A stretch of 64,000 nt of DNA from an uncultured Paracoccaceae bacterium (GTDB lineage Bacteria > Pseudomonadota > Alphaproteobacteria > Rhodobacterales > Rhodobacteraceae). Below, one piece after another: positions 1 to 8,840 of the stretch. The number at the start of each line of letters is the position of its first letter. The stretch's first letter is position 1. Made by a program: the position numbers and the translations under genes. The notes under the pieces are model-generated. The model saw only the letters and a list, made by a program, of their open reading frames with translations, made no database searches and was not told the origin of the DNA. The stretch spans positions 1 through 64,000 of the forward strand of contig CALKOT010000052.1 of assembly GCA_938092015.1 (NCBI GenBank). The letters run 5' to 3'.

Positions 1-54
1 GTTCTTAACAAGCTTGTCAGCTGAGGCTTTGCTGGTTCCGGGTTTCTTGTTCAT
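1..54 (-). CDS. IS3-family transposase OrfA, N-terminal 18 residues only (cut by window edge)
   Basis: The minus strand from 54 reads ATG and then MNKKPGTSKASADKLVKN, the typical lysine-rich start of the OrfA helix-turn-helix protein of one IS3 subgroup. A GGAG ribosome-binding site lies just upstream. OrfA normally makes an OrfAB transposase by frameshifting with the next gene. Only the N-terminus is visible, so integrity cannot be judged. Confidence 0.6.
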   Translation of the reverse strand, partial: MNKKPGTSKASADKLVKN

Positions 55-134
55 CTTTACTCCATGAAGGTTGCGATGAACCAGAAATCCTCCGTTACGA
101 AAACCTCAAATCTGTCCCAAAGGTGCCGACGTCA
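1..134 (-). mobile_element. IS3-family insertion sequence, end fragment (continues left of window)
   Basis: The first bases encode, on the minus strand, the start of an IS3-type OrfA. Upstream of it (plus-strand side) the sequence ends at about 134 with a terminal TGA-type end (minus strand TGACGTCGGCACC, 122-134), as IS3-family ends usually do. The right boundary is inferred from that end and from the usual short leader before orfA. The other end, the rest of the transposase and the target duplication lie outside the window. Confidence 0.6.
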
Positions 135-198
135 GACAGCGAGTCCAACGTTCGGAATTTCGACATCGACAGTTTTACAGTGTCCGTCGGGGCCCAGT

Positions 199-1161
199 TT
201 AACTTTTGACGCCTGATCGGATCGTCGAAGGGCTGACGCCGAACGCGCTACTATAGGCTCTTGAAAAATGGGGCATCGCGGCAAAGCCCGTAGCCTCAGC
301 CACCTCGCTGAGGGACAGTGGCGTTTGGGACAATAATCTTCTTGCACGTTCCAACCGCAGATCACGATAGAACGCCATGGTGCTGCGCGATAGTTTGCCT
401 TGAAACATCCGGTTCAACTGGCGGGGGCTAACGCCAGTTATCTCGGCGATCTGCTTCATGGAAAGGGGATCAGCGATGTGCGTTTCCATCATCTCGATGG
501 CATCGAGAAGCGGCCGGCTCGTAACACCGAACCGTTCTTGCAGACCGGCGCGCTGGGGGTCTCCTGCTAGTCTGACATCTGTGTGCAAAAACCAGTCGCT
601 GACTTCTCGCGCAAAAGCAGCGCCATGATGTTGTGCGACAAGGTTGTGCATCAAATCGGTTGGCGCCGTCCCGCCCGCACAGGTAACGCGATCGCGGTCG
701 ATGACAAACAGATTGCGTTCGATCAACAGTTCAGGCTGCAATTCTGAAAGCGCAGGGGCGTGTTCCCAGTGCACCGTCATGCGGCGTCCCGCCATCAGCC
801 CTGCACGGGCCAGGATTACCGGGCCTCCAGAAACGCCGCCCAATGTGATCCCGGCAGCGTCAAGCCGATGAAGCTGATCCATTAGGTCTTGAGCCTCAAC
901 AGCGAAAGGATCGCCACCTGCAACGACCAGCGCAAGATCAGGCGACGCTTGCCCCCCTTCCCTTCGAATGATCGCACTGCCCGAACTTTTCGCCTCTTCC
1001 CCGCTGACCGGAATGGTCTGGATGTCGTAAAGTGTCCGCCCCGCCAGCAAGTTCGCCGCGCGTAAAGGTTCGGCCACAGACGCAAATGACATCAATGCAA
1101 AACCGTCGATCAGGTAGACGGCGATTGTTTGGGGCGTTTTGTCCATTTCAGATACGTTCAC
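199..1161 (-). CDS. GlxA-family transcriptional regulator (DJ-1/PfpI-like domain + AraC HTH)
   Basis: The protein has 320 aa. Residues about 10-200 form a class I amidotransferase-like (DJ-1/PfpI) sensor domain and residues about 220-315 a double helix-turn-helix of AraC type, visible as the SMKQIAEITGVSPRQLNRMF helix pair and the later SLSEVAEATGF and HFSRAY segments. It is divergent from soxB with only 72 bp between them. The family includes GbdR, CdhR and SouR, which respond to glycine betaine, carnitine or sarcosine; a role as activator of the sox operon is therefore likely but inferred from position. A second ATG at codon 6 is a possible alternative start. Confidence 0.85.
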   Translation of the reverse strand: MNVSEMDKTPQTIAVYLIDGFALMSFASVAEPLRAANLLAGRTLYDIQTIPVSGEEAKSSGSAIIRREGGQASPDLALVVAGGDPFAVEAQDLMDQLHRLDAAGITLGGVSGGPVILARAGLMAGRRMTVHWEHAPALSELQPELLIERNLFVIDRDRVTCAGGTAPTDLMHNLVAQHHGAAFAREVSDWFLHTDVRLAGDPQRAGLQERFGVTSRPLLDAIEMMETHIADPLSMKQIAEITGVSPRQLNRMFQGKLSRSTMAFYRDLRLERARRLLSQTPLSLSEVAEATGFAAMPHFSRAYSSAFGVSPSTIRSGVKS

Positions 1162-1233
1162 GACCTAAATGGTCATGTCAACTGAAGGCTCACACTCAGA
1201 TACTTTGCGCCAAGTGACAGGAGCCGAAACACG

Positions 1234-2484
1234 ATGCGCTATTCCGCCTTGAAAATCTTCACCGAAGGCCTGACCGGCAACAAAGGCTGGAAGCCTGTTT
1301 GGCGAGAACCTGAGCCAAAGAAGGAATACGACGTCATCATCGTTGGCGGCGGCGGTCACGGATTGGCGACGGCCTATTACCTGTCAAACAAGTTCGGCGT
1401 GAAGAACGTAGCAGTTCTTGAAAAAGGCTGGATCGGATCGGGCAATGTCGGGCGGAACACGACGATCATCCGCTCAAACTACATGCTTCCGGGCAATGAG
1501 CCTTTTTATGAGCTGTCTATGAAGCTGTGGGAAGGGTTGGAGCAGGACTTCAACTACAACGCCATGGTATCCCAGCGCGGCATCTTGAATCTCTATCACA
1601 CAGACCCTCAGCGCGACGCTTATGTTCGGCGCGGGAACGCAATGCTGATGGCCGGCGCGGATGCCGTTCTGCTGGATCAGGATCAGCTACGCGAAGAATG
1701 TCCTTTCCTCGACTTTGACAATGCCCGCTTCCCGATCAAGGGCGGTCTTGCGCAGCGGCGCGGTGGCACCGTGCGCCATGACGCCGTTGCGTGGGGCTAT
1801 GCACGCGGCGCCGATGCCAAAGGTGTCGATATCATCCAGAACTGCGAAGTGACCGGATTTGATATTGAGAACGGTGTTTGCCGAGGCGTCGAAACCTCAA
1901 AAGGGTCGATCAAAGCCAAGAAGATTGCAGTCTGTGTCGCAGGGTCCTCTTCCCGTGTCATGGCCAAAGCGGGAATGCGCCTGCCCATCGAAAGCCACGT
2001 TCTGCAAGCCTTCGTCTCAGAGGGCCTTAAACCCGTCATCCCGGGCGTCATCACCTTTGGCGCTGGCCATTTCTATGTCAGCCAGTCTGATAAAGGCGGT
2101 CTCGTGTTTGGCGGTGATATCGATGGCTACAACACCTATGCGCAACGCGGAAACCTGCCCGTTGTCGAAGACGTCTGCGAAGGCGGTATGGCGATCATGC
2201 CAATGATCGGTCGTGCGCGGCTGCTCCGCTCATGGGGCGGGATTATGGACATGTCGATGGATGGCTCGCCTTTCATCGACAAGACCCATATCGAAGGCCT
2301 GCATTTCAACGGCGGCTGGTGTTACGGCGGCTTCAAAGCGACGCCAGCGTCTGGCTATTGCTACGCGCATTTGCTGGCTAAAGGCGAACCGCATGAGGTT
2401 GCGACTGAAATGCGCCTCGATCGGTTTGAGCGCGGCGCCATGATCGATGAAAAAGGCGTCGGCTCTCAGCCGAACCTGCACTGA
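1234..2484 (+). CDS. soxB: sarcosine oxidase subunit beta
   Basis: FAD-dependent subunit of 416 aa in the heterotetrameric sarcosine oxidase, which demethylates sarcosine to glycine and passes the one-carbon unit to tetrahydrofolate, making H2O2. The dinucleotide-binding motif DVIIVGGGGHGLATAYYL lies near residue 33 and length is typical. Start ATG follows an AGGAG site 10 bp upstream. It is the first gene of a tight soxBDAG operon, 12 bp before soxD. Confidence 0.96.
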   Translation: MRYSALKIFTEGLTGNKGWKPVWREPEPKKEYDVIIVGGGGHGLATAYYLSNKFGVKNVAVLEKGWIGSGNVGRNTTIIRSNYMLPGNEPFYELSMKLWEGLEQDFNYNAMVSQRGILNLYHTDPQRDAYVRRGNAMLMAGADAVLLDQDQLREECPFLDFDNARFPIKGGLAQRRGGTVRHDAVAWGYARGADAKGVDIIQNCEVTGFDIENGVCRGVETSKGSIKAKKIAVCVAGSSSRVMAKAGMRLPIESHVLQAFVSEGLKPVIPGVITFGAGHFYVSQSDKGGLVFGGDIDGYNTYAQRGNLPVVEDVCEGGMAIMPMIGRARLLRSWGGIMDMSMDGSPFIDKTHIEGLHFNGGWCYGGFKATPASGYCYAHLLAKGEPHEVATEMRLDRFERGAMIDEKGVGSQPNLH

Positions 2485-2496
2485 GGAGGATTAGCA

Positions 2497-2784
2497 ATGA
2501 TTATCAACCACCCCCTCCTCGGCCCCCGCGACGCCGCTGAGTTCTATGTCATGGGCGACGCCGACTTGATTAACCGCCCCGACCCCGATGCCGAAGGCGC
2601 AGCGGAAGCGTTCTACGAATACGCATACCTTCGCGACAACCCGGCAGGTGAGCATCGTGAGCTTTGGTATCACGAACAGGGCGACCGCAGCTGGCTGGTC
2701 GTTACGCGCAGCACCCTCACGCACGAGATCATGAATGTAGAGATGGCCCGCGATGTTGCGCTGGCTAAAGGGAGGGGCCAATGA
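2497..2784 (+). CDS. soxD: sarcosine oxidase subunit delta, lacking the usual zinc ligands
   Basis: Small 95-aa subunit between soxB and soxA, overlapping soxA by 4 nt. The conserved GPRDxxEF and WYH...DRSWL...TRSTLTHEI parts identify it. In the best-known heterotetrameric enzymes delta binds Zn through CPxC near the N-terminus plus a later His and Cys. Here the CPxC position reads HPLL and the later Cys is Asp, so the classical site is missing; there is no Cys in the protein at all. It may belong to a Cys-free subfamily. Confidence 0.93.
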   Translation: MIINHPLLGPRDAAEFYVMGDADLINRPDPDAEGAAEAFYEYAYLRDNPAGEHRELWYHEQGDRSWLVVTRSTLTHEIMNVEMARDVALAKGRGQ

Positions 2785-5717
2785 CCCAGTCCAACCGCAT
2801 TGCAGGCGGTCTTGTCGACCGCTCAAAGCAACTTAGTTTTACTTTCAACAACAAGTCGATGACTGGGTACGAAGGCGATACGCTTGCCTCTGCCTTGCTT
2901 GCGAATGGTCAACGCTTAGTTGGCCGGTCGTTTAAATATCACCGTCCTCGCGGCATCTTTTCGGCTGGCTCAGAAGAACCCAACGCAATGGTCCATTTAC
3001 GCCGAGGCGCGGCGCAAGAGCCGAACACCCGCGCCACAGTCGCTGAGCTATTCAATGGACTTGAAGCGACCAGCCAGAACCACCGCGGTAGTCTTGAGTT
3101 TGACCTGATGTCGGTGACTGATCTTGCGTCGCCGTTCCTCAGCGCCGGGTTCTATTACAAGACATTCATGTGGCCGAAGAAGTTCTGGGAAAAGCTGTAC
3201 GAGCCCGCTATCCGCGCCTCAGCTGGCCTTGGCCGTCTGTCGATGCAGGAAGACCCTGACAGCTATGACAAAGGCTTTCTGCATTGCGATATGTTGATTA
3301 TCGGCGCCGGGCCTGCTGGCCTGATGGCGGCGCTGACGGCAGGTCGTGCTGGCGCCAGAGTGATCCTCGCTGACGAAGATCACCTGATGGGCGGCCGTCT
3401 GAATGCCGAGACACTTTCAGTCGATGATCAGGAAGGTAGCGCATGGGCCGCCGCCGCCGCTGCTGAACTGGACGCAATGCCAAACGTTCGCCTGATGACG
3501 CGCACCAGCGTCTATGGCGCCTATGATCATGGCGTCTATGGCGCGCTAGAACGGATGACAGATCACGTGCCCACTTCAGGCGGCAAACCCCGTCAGGTGC
3601 TGTGGCGGATCTATACAAAGCGAGCAATTCTGACGGCGGGCGCAACCGAGCGTTCAATCGCGTTCCCGATGAACGACCGGCCTGGCGTAATGCTGGCTGG
3701 ATCGGTCAGGACTTATGTAAACCGTTATGGCGTCGCCCCGGGCAAAAAAGTCGCCGTTTTCACTAACAACGATGACGGTTGGCGCACCGCGACTGATCTG
3801 CATGCTGCGGGTGTTTCAATCGCCGCTGTGATCGACAGTCGAGAGATTACGCCTTTGGCTGCAATACCGGGCGCACTGATCCTGATGGGCGCCTCGGTCG
3901 CCTCAACGTCGGGCTATCTGGGCCTTAAAAGCATCGCCACCAGTTCAGGCGTCAAAATTGAAACAGATTGCTTGGCAGTCTCAGGGGGGTGGAGCCCGAA
4001 TGTCCACCTCACCTGCCATCAACGCGGTCGCCCAACTTGGCGTGATGATATTGGTGCATTCGTGCCGGGCGGAGACTTGCCAATTGGCATGCATGTCGCT
4101 GGCGCAGGAAATGGTTCACTGGCGCTTGCGTCTTCGTTGAAGGAAGGCGCGAACGTATCGGCCAGCGTGGCTTCGGACCTTGGTTTCGCCGCCACTGCGG
4201 CTTTCCCAAGTGCAGAAGATCAATCCACCGACATCACGCCGTTCTGGCACGTTGAGGGCAAAGGCCGCGCTTGGATCGACCTGCAGAACGATGTCACCGT
4301 CAAAGACGTCAAGCAAAGCCAGGCTGAAGGCTTCCGATCTGTTGAGCATCTGAAACGCTATACAACGCTTGGCATGGCCACGGATCAAGGCAAGACGTCG
4401 AACGTCCTCGGCCTCGCGATCATGGCCGAAGCTACAGGCAAATCGATCCCAGAAACCGGCACTACAATTTTCCGCCCGCCCTACTCACCCGTACCTATTG
4501 GCGCTTTGGCAGGCCGGGCGCGGGGCAAGGATTTCCGCCCATTCCGCCTGACGCCCTCCCACAAATGGGCCGAAACTCACGGCGCGGACTTCGTCGAAGC
4601 TGGCGCATGGCTGCGCGCGCAGTGGTTTCGCAAAGGCAGCGAAAAAGGCTGGCGCGACAGCGTTGACCGCGAAGTCGAAGCGACACGAGGATCCGTTGGC
4701 ATCTGTGACGTCACCACGCTGGGCAAGATCGACATTCAGGGCCGCGACGCAGCCGCTTTCCTGAACAAGGTCTACGCCAACGGCTTTGCCAAACTTGCAG
4801 TCGGCAAGGTTCGCTATGGTCTGATGATGCGCGAAGATGGCATCGTTATGGATGATGGCACCACGGCGCGTTTGCGCGAAAACCACTTTATCATGACAAC
4901 GACCACGGCCAATGCAGGCCCGGTCTTCCGCCACATGGAATTCGCACGCCAATGCCTCTGGCCCGGTATGGACGTCCACCTGATCTCAACCACGGATGGC
5001 TGGGCGCAGTTTGCGGTCGCAGGGCCCAACGCCCGGAACCTTTTGTCCAAGATCGTCGACATGGACATCTCGAACGAAGCTTTCCCGTTCATGGCATGCG
5101 CTGAAACAACCGTTTGCGGTGGTACGCCAGCACGCCTGTTCCGCATCTCGTTCTCAGGCGAGTTGGCGTTTGAGATCGCTGTTCCAGCCCGCTACGGCGA
5201 TGCGATGATGACGAAACTTATGGAGGCTGGCGAAGAATTTGACGCCACTCCGTACGGGACCGAGGCGCTTGGTGTCATGCGTATCGAAAAGGGTCACGCC
5301 GCAGGGAACGAGCTGACTGGCCAGACTACTGCGAACAACCTTGGCCTCGGTAAGATGGTTTCGAAGAAAAAGGACAGCATCGGTAATAAGTTGTCCGAAC
5401 GTCCCGAGATGAACAGGGAAGATGATCTTAGGCTTGTCGGCTTCAAACCGGTCGATACATCCAAGCCTTTGGCCGCTGGCGCGCACTTTGTCGATAACGG
5501 TAAAGAGGCTGTGACCAAAAATGACTTGGGCTGGATGACGTCCGTTGCTTACTCGCCTGAACTTGGCCATTCAATCGGCCTTGGCTTCCTCAAAAAGGGC
5601 GATCAACGCAAGGGCGACAAGTTACGCGCTGTTGATCTCCTGCGCGGCGGCGAAGTCAAGGTTGAAGTCGTCTCACCCCATATGATCGATCCGGAAGGGG
5701 AACGCCTCCGTGCCTGA
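2781..5717 (+). CDS. soxA: sarcosine oxidase subunit alpha
   Basis: Large 978-aa subunit. Order of domains: an N-terminal ferredoxin-like segment (YEGDTLASALLANG, about residue 28), an NAD/FAD-binding oxidoreductase domain from about 170 (LIIGAGPAGLMAALTAG), and a C-terminal aminomethyltransferase (GCV_T-like) folate-binding domain from about 600. The last part moves the methylene group to tetrahydrofolate. Start overlaps soxD (ATGA) and the end overlaps soxG by 8 nt, indicating coupled translation. Length and domain order match the family. Confidence 0.97.
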   Translation: MTQSNRIAGGLVDRSKQLSFTFNNKSMTGYEGDTLASALLANGQRLVGRSFKYHRPRGIFSAGSEEPNAMVHLRRGAAQEPNTRATVAELFNGLEATSQNHRGSLEFDLMSVTDLASPFLSAGFYYKTFMWPKKFWEKLYEPAIRASAGLGRLSMQEDPDSYDKGFLHCDMLIIGAGPAGLMAALTAGRAGARVILADEDHLMGGRLNAETLSVDDQEGSAWAAAAAAELDAMPNVRLMTRTSVYGAYDHGVYGALERMTDHVPTSGGKPRQVLWRIYTKRAILTAGATERSIAFPMNDRPGVMLAGSVRTYVNRYGVAPGKKVAVFTNNDDGWRTATDLHAAGVSIAAVIDSREITPLAAIPGALILMGASVASTSGYLGLKSIATSSGVKIETDCLAVSGGWSPNVHLTCHQRGRPTWRDDIGAFVPGGDLPIGMHVAGAGNGSLALASSLKEGANVSASVASDLGFAATAAFPSAEDQSTDITPFWHVEGKGRAWIDLQNDVTVKDVKQSQAEGFRSVEHLKRYTTLGMATDQGKTSNVLGLAIMAEATGKSIPETGTTIFRPPYSPVPIGALAGRARGKDFRPFRLTPSHKWAETHGADFVEAGAWLRAQWFRKGSEKGWRDSVDREVEATRGSVGICDVTTLGKIDIQGRDAAAFLNKVYANGFAKLAVGKVRYGLMMREDGIVMDDGTTARLRENHFIMTTTTANAGPVFRHMEFARQCLWPGMDVHLISTTDGWAQFAVAGPNARNLLSKIVDMDISNEAFPFMACAETTVCGGTPARLFRISFSGELAFEIAVPARYGDAMMTKLMEAGEEFDATPYGTEALGVMRIEKGHAAGNELTGQTTANNLGLGKMVSKKKDSIGNKLSERPEMNREDDLRLVGFKPVDTSKPLAAGAHFVDNGKEAVTKNDLGWMTSVAYSPELGHSIGLGFLKKGDQRKGDKLRAVDLLRGGEVKVEVVSPHMIDPEGERLRA

Positions 5718-6270
5718 TATGCTGACTGCTGAGCCCTTTCTGGGCGGATATACCCTCGACCTCGGCGATGTCGCCGTGGCTGAGGTTACCGATATTTCTA
5801 TTGTTTCCATAGCAATGCCTTTGGGCGGCGGTGATGCGCTGGCTAACGCCGTTCAAGCGGCGTGGGGCTGTGCCCTGCCCGCCCCACGTGGAACATCCGT
5901 TTCATCGGATGGATCGGTGACGCTGATCTTCTCAACGCCTGATCAAACGCTAGCTATTCTTCCAGGGGTCGATGGTTTGGCAGTGACCGATGTCGCCGCC
6001 AAACTGGGTGACGTTGGATATTATACCGAACAGACCGACAACTGGGTCGGCCTGCGCGCCTCTGGCGCTAAATCTATTTCAGCGTTGGAGCGAATCTGCC
6101 CCCTAGATCTGGCGTCCATGTCCGTCGGCGGCGCAGAGCGGACTGTGATGGAACATCTCGGCGTCTTCATCATGCGTGAGGATGATGAACGCTTCCTCCT
6201 CCTATCCGGGTCATCATCAGCAAAATCGTTCCTGCACGCGGTCGAGCTTTCGATGCGCAACGTCACGTAG
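5710..6270 (+). CDS. soxG: sarcosine oxidase subunit gamma
   Basis: 186-aa subunit closing the soxBDAG operon, overlapping soxA by 8 nt. It resembles the SoxG/GcvT-like small subunit, with the conserved TDNWVGLRASG...ERICPLDL and MEHLGVFIMRE segments. It lies at the interface with alpha and has no known catalytic centre of its own. The annotation depends mainly on family resemblance plus operon position, and both agree. Confidence 0.93.
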   Translation: MPDMLTAEPFLGGYTLDLGDVAVAEVTDISIVSIAMPLGGGDALANAVQAAWGCALPAPRGTSVSSDGSVTLIFSTPDQTLAILPGVDGLAVTDVAAKLGDVGYYTEQTDNWVGLRASGAKSISALERICPLDLASMSVGGAERTVMEHLGVFIMREDDERFLLLSGSSSAKSFLHAVELSMRNVT

Positions 6271-6356
6271 AACGCGGCTGGCGCGCCACCCGCGCCAGTG
6301 CTTAACTGCTGTCCTTATCAATTGCGCGATTTCAGCGTTTCAAAGAGGACAGATTG

Positions 6357-7124
6357 ATGCCAGCACATTTATTCGACCTAACAGGCCGTGTCGCCATCAT
6401 GACCGGCGGCGCAACGGGCTTGGGCCTTGGCATGGCGGAGGCCCTTATCAGCATGGGTTGCACAGTAGAGATTTGGGGGCGACGCCCCAAGATAGTAGAA
6501 GAGGCCGCTGAAAAGATCGGCGCCAGTTTCCAGATTTGCGATGTTGCCGACAAATCAGCTGTTGATGCAGCGTTCGCCAAATCGCTGGCTACCCACAAAG
6601 CCGTCCATGGCATGTTTGCCAATGCAGGCATTGCAGACCCCCGCGCGACGTCTCTAGACCGTGATGAGGACGCGTGGCGTCGCGTGTTGGCCGTCAATGT
6701 CGAAGGCGTGGCTTACTGTTTCAGAGCCGCTGCCGTTCACATGCGCGAACGTGCCAAGAATGGCGATCCGTTCGGGCGCCTAATCGGAACCTCATCAGTC
6801 GCTTCGATTATGGGTGCCGCGTATAACGAACATTACGGGGCTTCCAAAGGCGCTGTGAACAGCATGGTTCGGGCGTTAGCAGTCGAATACGGACGCTACG
6901 GCGTCACAGTAAACGCCATCCTTCCCGGTTTTGCCCGCAGCGAAATGACAGAAGGCATCTTTGAGGATGAAAAGATGATGGGCGCCGTTCTGCCCCGCGT
7001 GCCAATGCGCCGTCTTGGGGAGCCAGAGGATTATGGCGGGATCGCCGCCTATCTAATGACTGATGTCGCCGGTTATCACACTGGACAGTGCTTCACGATC
7101 GATGGCGGGTATTCGATCTTTTGA
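6357..7124 (+). CDS. SDR-family oxidoreductase
   Basis: 255-aa short-chain dehydrogenase/reductase with a TGGATGLGLGMA cofactor loop near residue 17, the NAG(I) motif at about 85, catalytic Ser in GTSSVAS and YGASKG near 160 (the Tyr/Lys pair appears as HYGASKG), and a C-terminal IDGGYS end. The ATG at 6357 is preferred to the TTG three bases upstream; AGAGGA lies 8-13 bp before. It follows soxG by 86 bp on the same strand. Substrate cannot be told from sequence; FabG/gluconate 5-dehydrogenase-like alcohol oxidation is the usual class. Confidence 0.9.
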   Translation: MPAHLFDLTGRVAIMTGGATGLGLGMAEALISMGCTVEIWGRRPKIVEEAAEKIGASFQICDVADKSAVDAAFAKSLATHKAVHGMFANAGIADPRATSLDRDEDAWRRVLAVNVEGVAYCFRAAAVHMRERAKNGDPFGRLIGTSSVASIMGAAYNEHYGASKGAVNSMVRALAVEYGRYGVTVNAILPGFARSEMTEGIFEDEKMMGAVLPRVPMRRLGEPEDYGGIAAYLMTDVAGYHTGQCFTIDGGYSIF

Positions 7125-7130
7125 TCCGGT

Positions 7131-7153
7131 TGGGTGCGCTTAGTGCGCACCCA
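7131..7153. terminator. bidirectional hairpin between convergent SDR and SulP genes
   Basis: TGGGTGCGC, 5-nt loop, GCGCACCCA: a perfect 9-bp GC-rich stem placed exactly where two convergent genes meet, overlapping the last codons of the transporter gene. It lacks a long T-run, so termination strength is uncertain. Confidence 0.6.
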
Positions 7154-8729
7154 TCAACTTGCCGCCTTTAACCTCATAATCGACAGCTAGCCCATAGTCC
7201 GGATCATCATCAGCGGCGACGATCAACTGGCCTGCGTTGCTTAGTAGCTTGTGACAATCCCGCGAAAGGTGACGCAGCTGCAGCGTTTTCCCCTGTGCCG
7301 TGTACAACGCCGCAATATCCTCAATCGCCTGAAGTGCGCTCACATCAACCACTCGGCTGGCGGCGAAGTCGATAATCACAGCGTCTGGATCTGTCTTCGG
7401 TTGAAACAGTGCCTTGAAGCCGGCTGTTGAGCCAAAGAAGAGCGGCCCTTCGATTTTGTAAACCTTTGCGCCATCATCCGCTTCGGCAGTAACTGCATGA
7501 ATGCGTCGCGCATTGTTCCATGCATAAACCAGCGCCGAAACGATAACACCGACGATCACTGCAATGGCGAGGTCTTCAGCAACCGTCACAGCAGTCACCA
7601 AGATCATCACCAACGAATCTGACAGTGGAATACGGCGCAGGATCATCAAGCTGCGCCAGGCGAAGGTGCCAATGACGACCATGAACATTACGCCGATCAG
7701 CGCGGCCAATGGGATCTGCTCAATCAGCCCAGAGGCAACGAAAATGAACGCCAACAAGAACAGCGCTGCCGCCACGCCAGCCAGTCGCGTACGACCGCCC
7801 GATTTCACGTTGATCATCGACTGACCGATCATGGCGCAGCCGCCCATGCCGCCAAAGAATCCAGTGATCAGGTTCGCGCCGCCCTGGGCCAGGCATTCCT
7901 TGCTGGCGCCGCCGCGTTTGCCGGTGATTTCCCCTACAAGGTTCAGTGTCAGCAAGCTTTCGATCAACCCAATCGCCGCCAGAATGAAGGCGTAAGGCAG
8001 AATGATTTTGAGCGATTCAAATGTCAGCGGCAATTCAGGGATATGGAACATCGGAAGACCGCCCTCGATGGACGCCAGATCGCCGACACGGGGCGAATCC
8101 AGCCCAAACGCGATCACCAATGCTGCAACAAACAGAATGGCCGCCAATGGCGCGGGAAACGCGGTTGTGATTTTGGGGACCAACCAGATCACTACCATCG
8201 TCAGACCGACAAGACCGAGCATGGTATAAAGCTGCAGGCCCTGCATCCATTCCAACGCGCCATCAGGTCCCGCAACCTTGAACTGGCGAAGCTGAGCCAG
8301 GAAGATCACGATGGCGAGGCCGTTCACAAAGCCCAGCATCACCGGATGCGGCACTAGTCGGATGAACCGGCCCAGATGGAACAGCCCAGCGGCAATCTGG
8401 ATGATCCCCATCAGGACAACGGTTGCAAACAGATATTCAACGCCGTGCTGCGCGACAAACGAGACCATAACGACCGCGAGCGCCCCAGTGGCGCCCGATA
8501 TCATGCCCGGCCGCCCGCCAAACAGCGCCGTAACCAGCCCAACGATGAAGGCGGCATATAGGCCGACCAGCGGGGGCACGCCTGCAACGAACGTAAAGGC
8601 GACCGCCTCAGGCACAAGCGCCAGCGCAACTGTCAGACCGGACAGCAATTCGGTTTTGATCCGCGAGGGCGTCATTGAGACGTCTGATACAGCAATACGG
8701 TCGACAAACGCCGATAGCTCTGAACGCAT
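7140..8729 (-). CDS. SulP-family inorganic anion transporter with STAS domain
   Basis: Secondary anion carrier (sulfate, bicarbonate or similar) of the inner membrane, 529 aa from the ATG at 8729. About 11-12 hydrophobic segments run from residue 20 to 400, starting with GLTVALALVPEAVAF, followed by a cytoplasmic C-terminal STAS domain (DAVIIDFAASRVVDVSALQAIEDI). The conserved GGRPGMISGATGALAVVM and GFFGGMGGCAMIGQSMINVKSGG segments are typical of a bicarbonate/sulfate branch. An in-frame TTG at 8798 and an ATG at 8675 are alternative starts. No partner gene indicates the substrate. Confidence 0.9.
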   Translation of the reverse strand: MRSELSAFVDRIAVSDVSMTPSRIKTELLSGLTVALALVPEAVAFTFVAGVPPLVGLYAAFIVGLVTALFGGRPGMISGATGALAVVMVSFVAQHGVEYLFATVVLMGIIQIAAGLFHLGRFIRLVPHPVMLGFVNGLAIVIFLAQLRQFKVAGPDGALEWMQGLQLYTMLGLVGLTMVVIWLVPKITTAFPAPLAAILFVAALVIAFGLDSPRVGDLASIEGGLPMFHIPELPLTFESLKIILPYAFILAAIGLIESLLTLNLVGEITGKRGGASKECLAQGGANLITGFFGGMGGCAMIGQSMINVKSGGRTRLAGVAAALFLLAFIFVASGLIEQIPLAALIGVMFMVVIGTFAWRSLMILRRIPLSDSLVMILVTAVTVAEDLAIAVIVGVIVSALVYAWNNARRIHAVTAEADDGAKVYKIEGPLFFGSTAGFKALFQPKTDPDAVIIDFAASRVVDVSALQAIEDIAALYTAQGKTLQLRHLSRDCHKLLSNAGQLIVAADDDPDYGLAVDYEVKGGKLMGAH

Positions 8730-8840
8730 GATCACCAATCCATTGAGGAATGCGGCGGGGACGAGCAAGGCGCTCACGCCACTTGTGCGCCGCAACAAGT
8801 TTAACGTTGCGGCCCGTCTATTAGAATTAGACTTACATCG

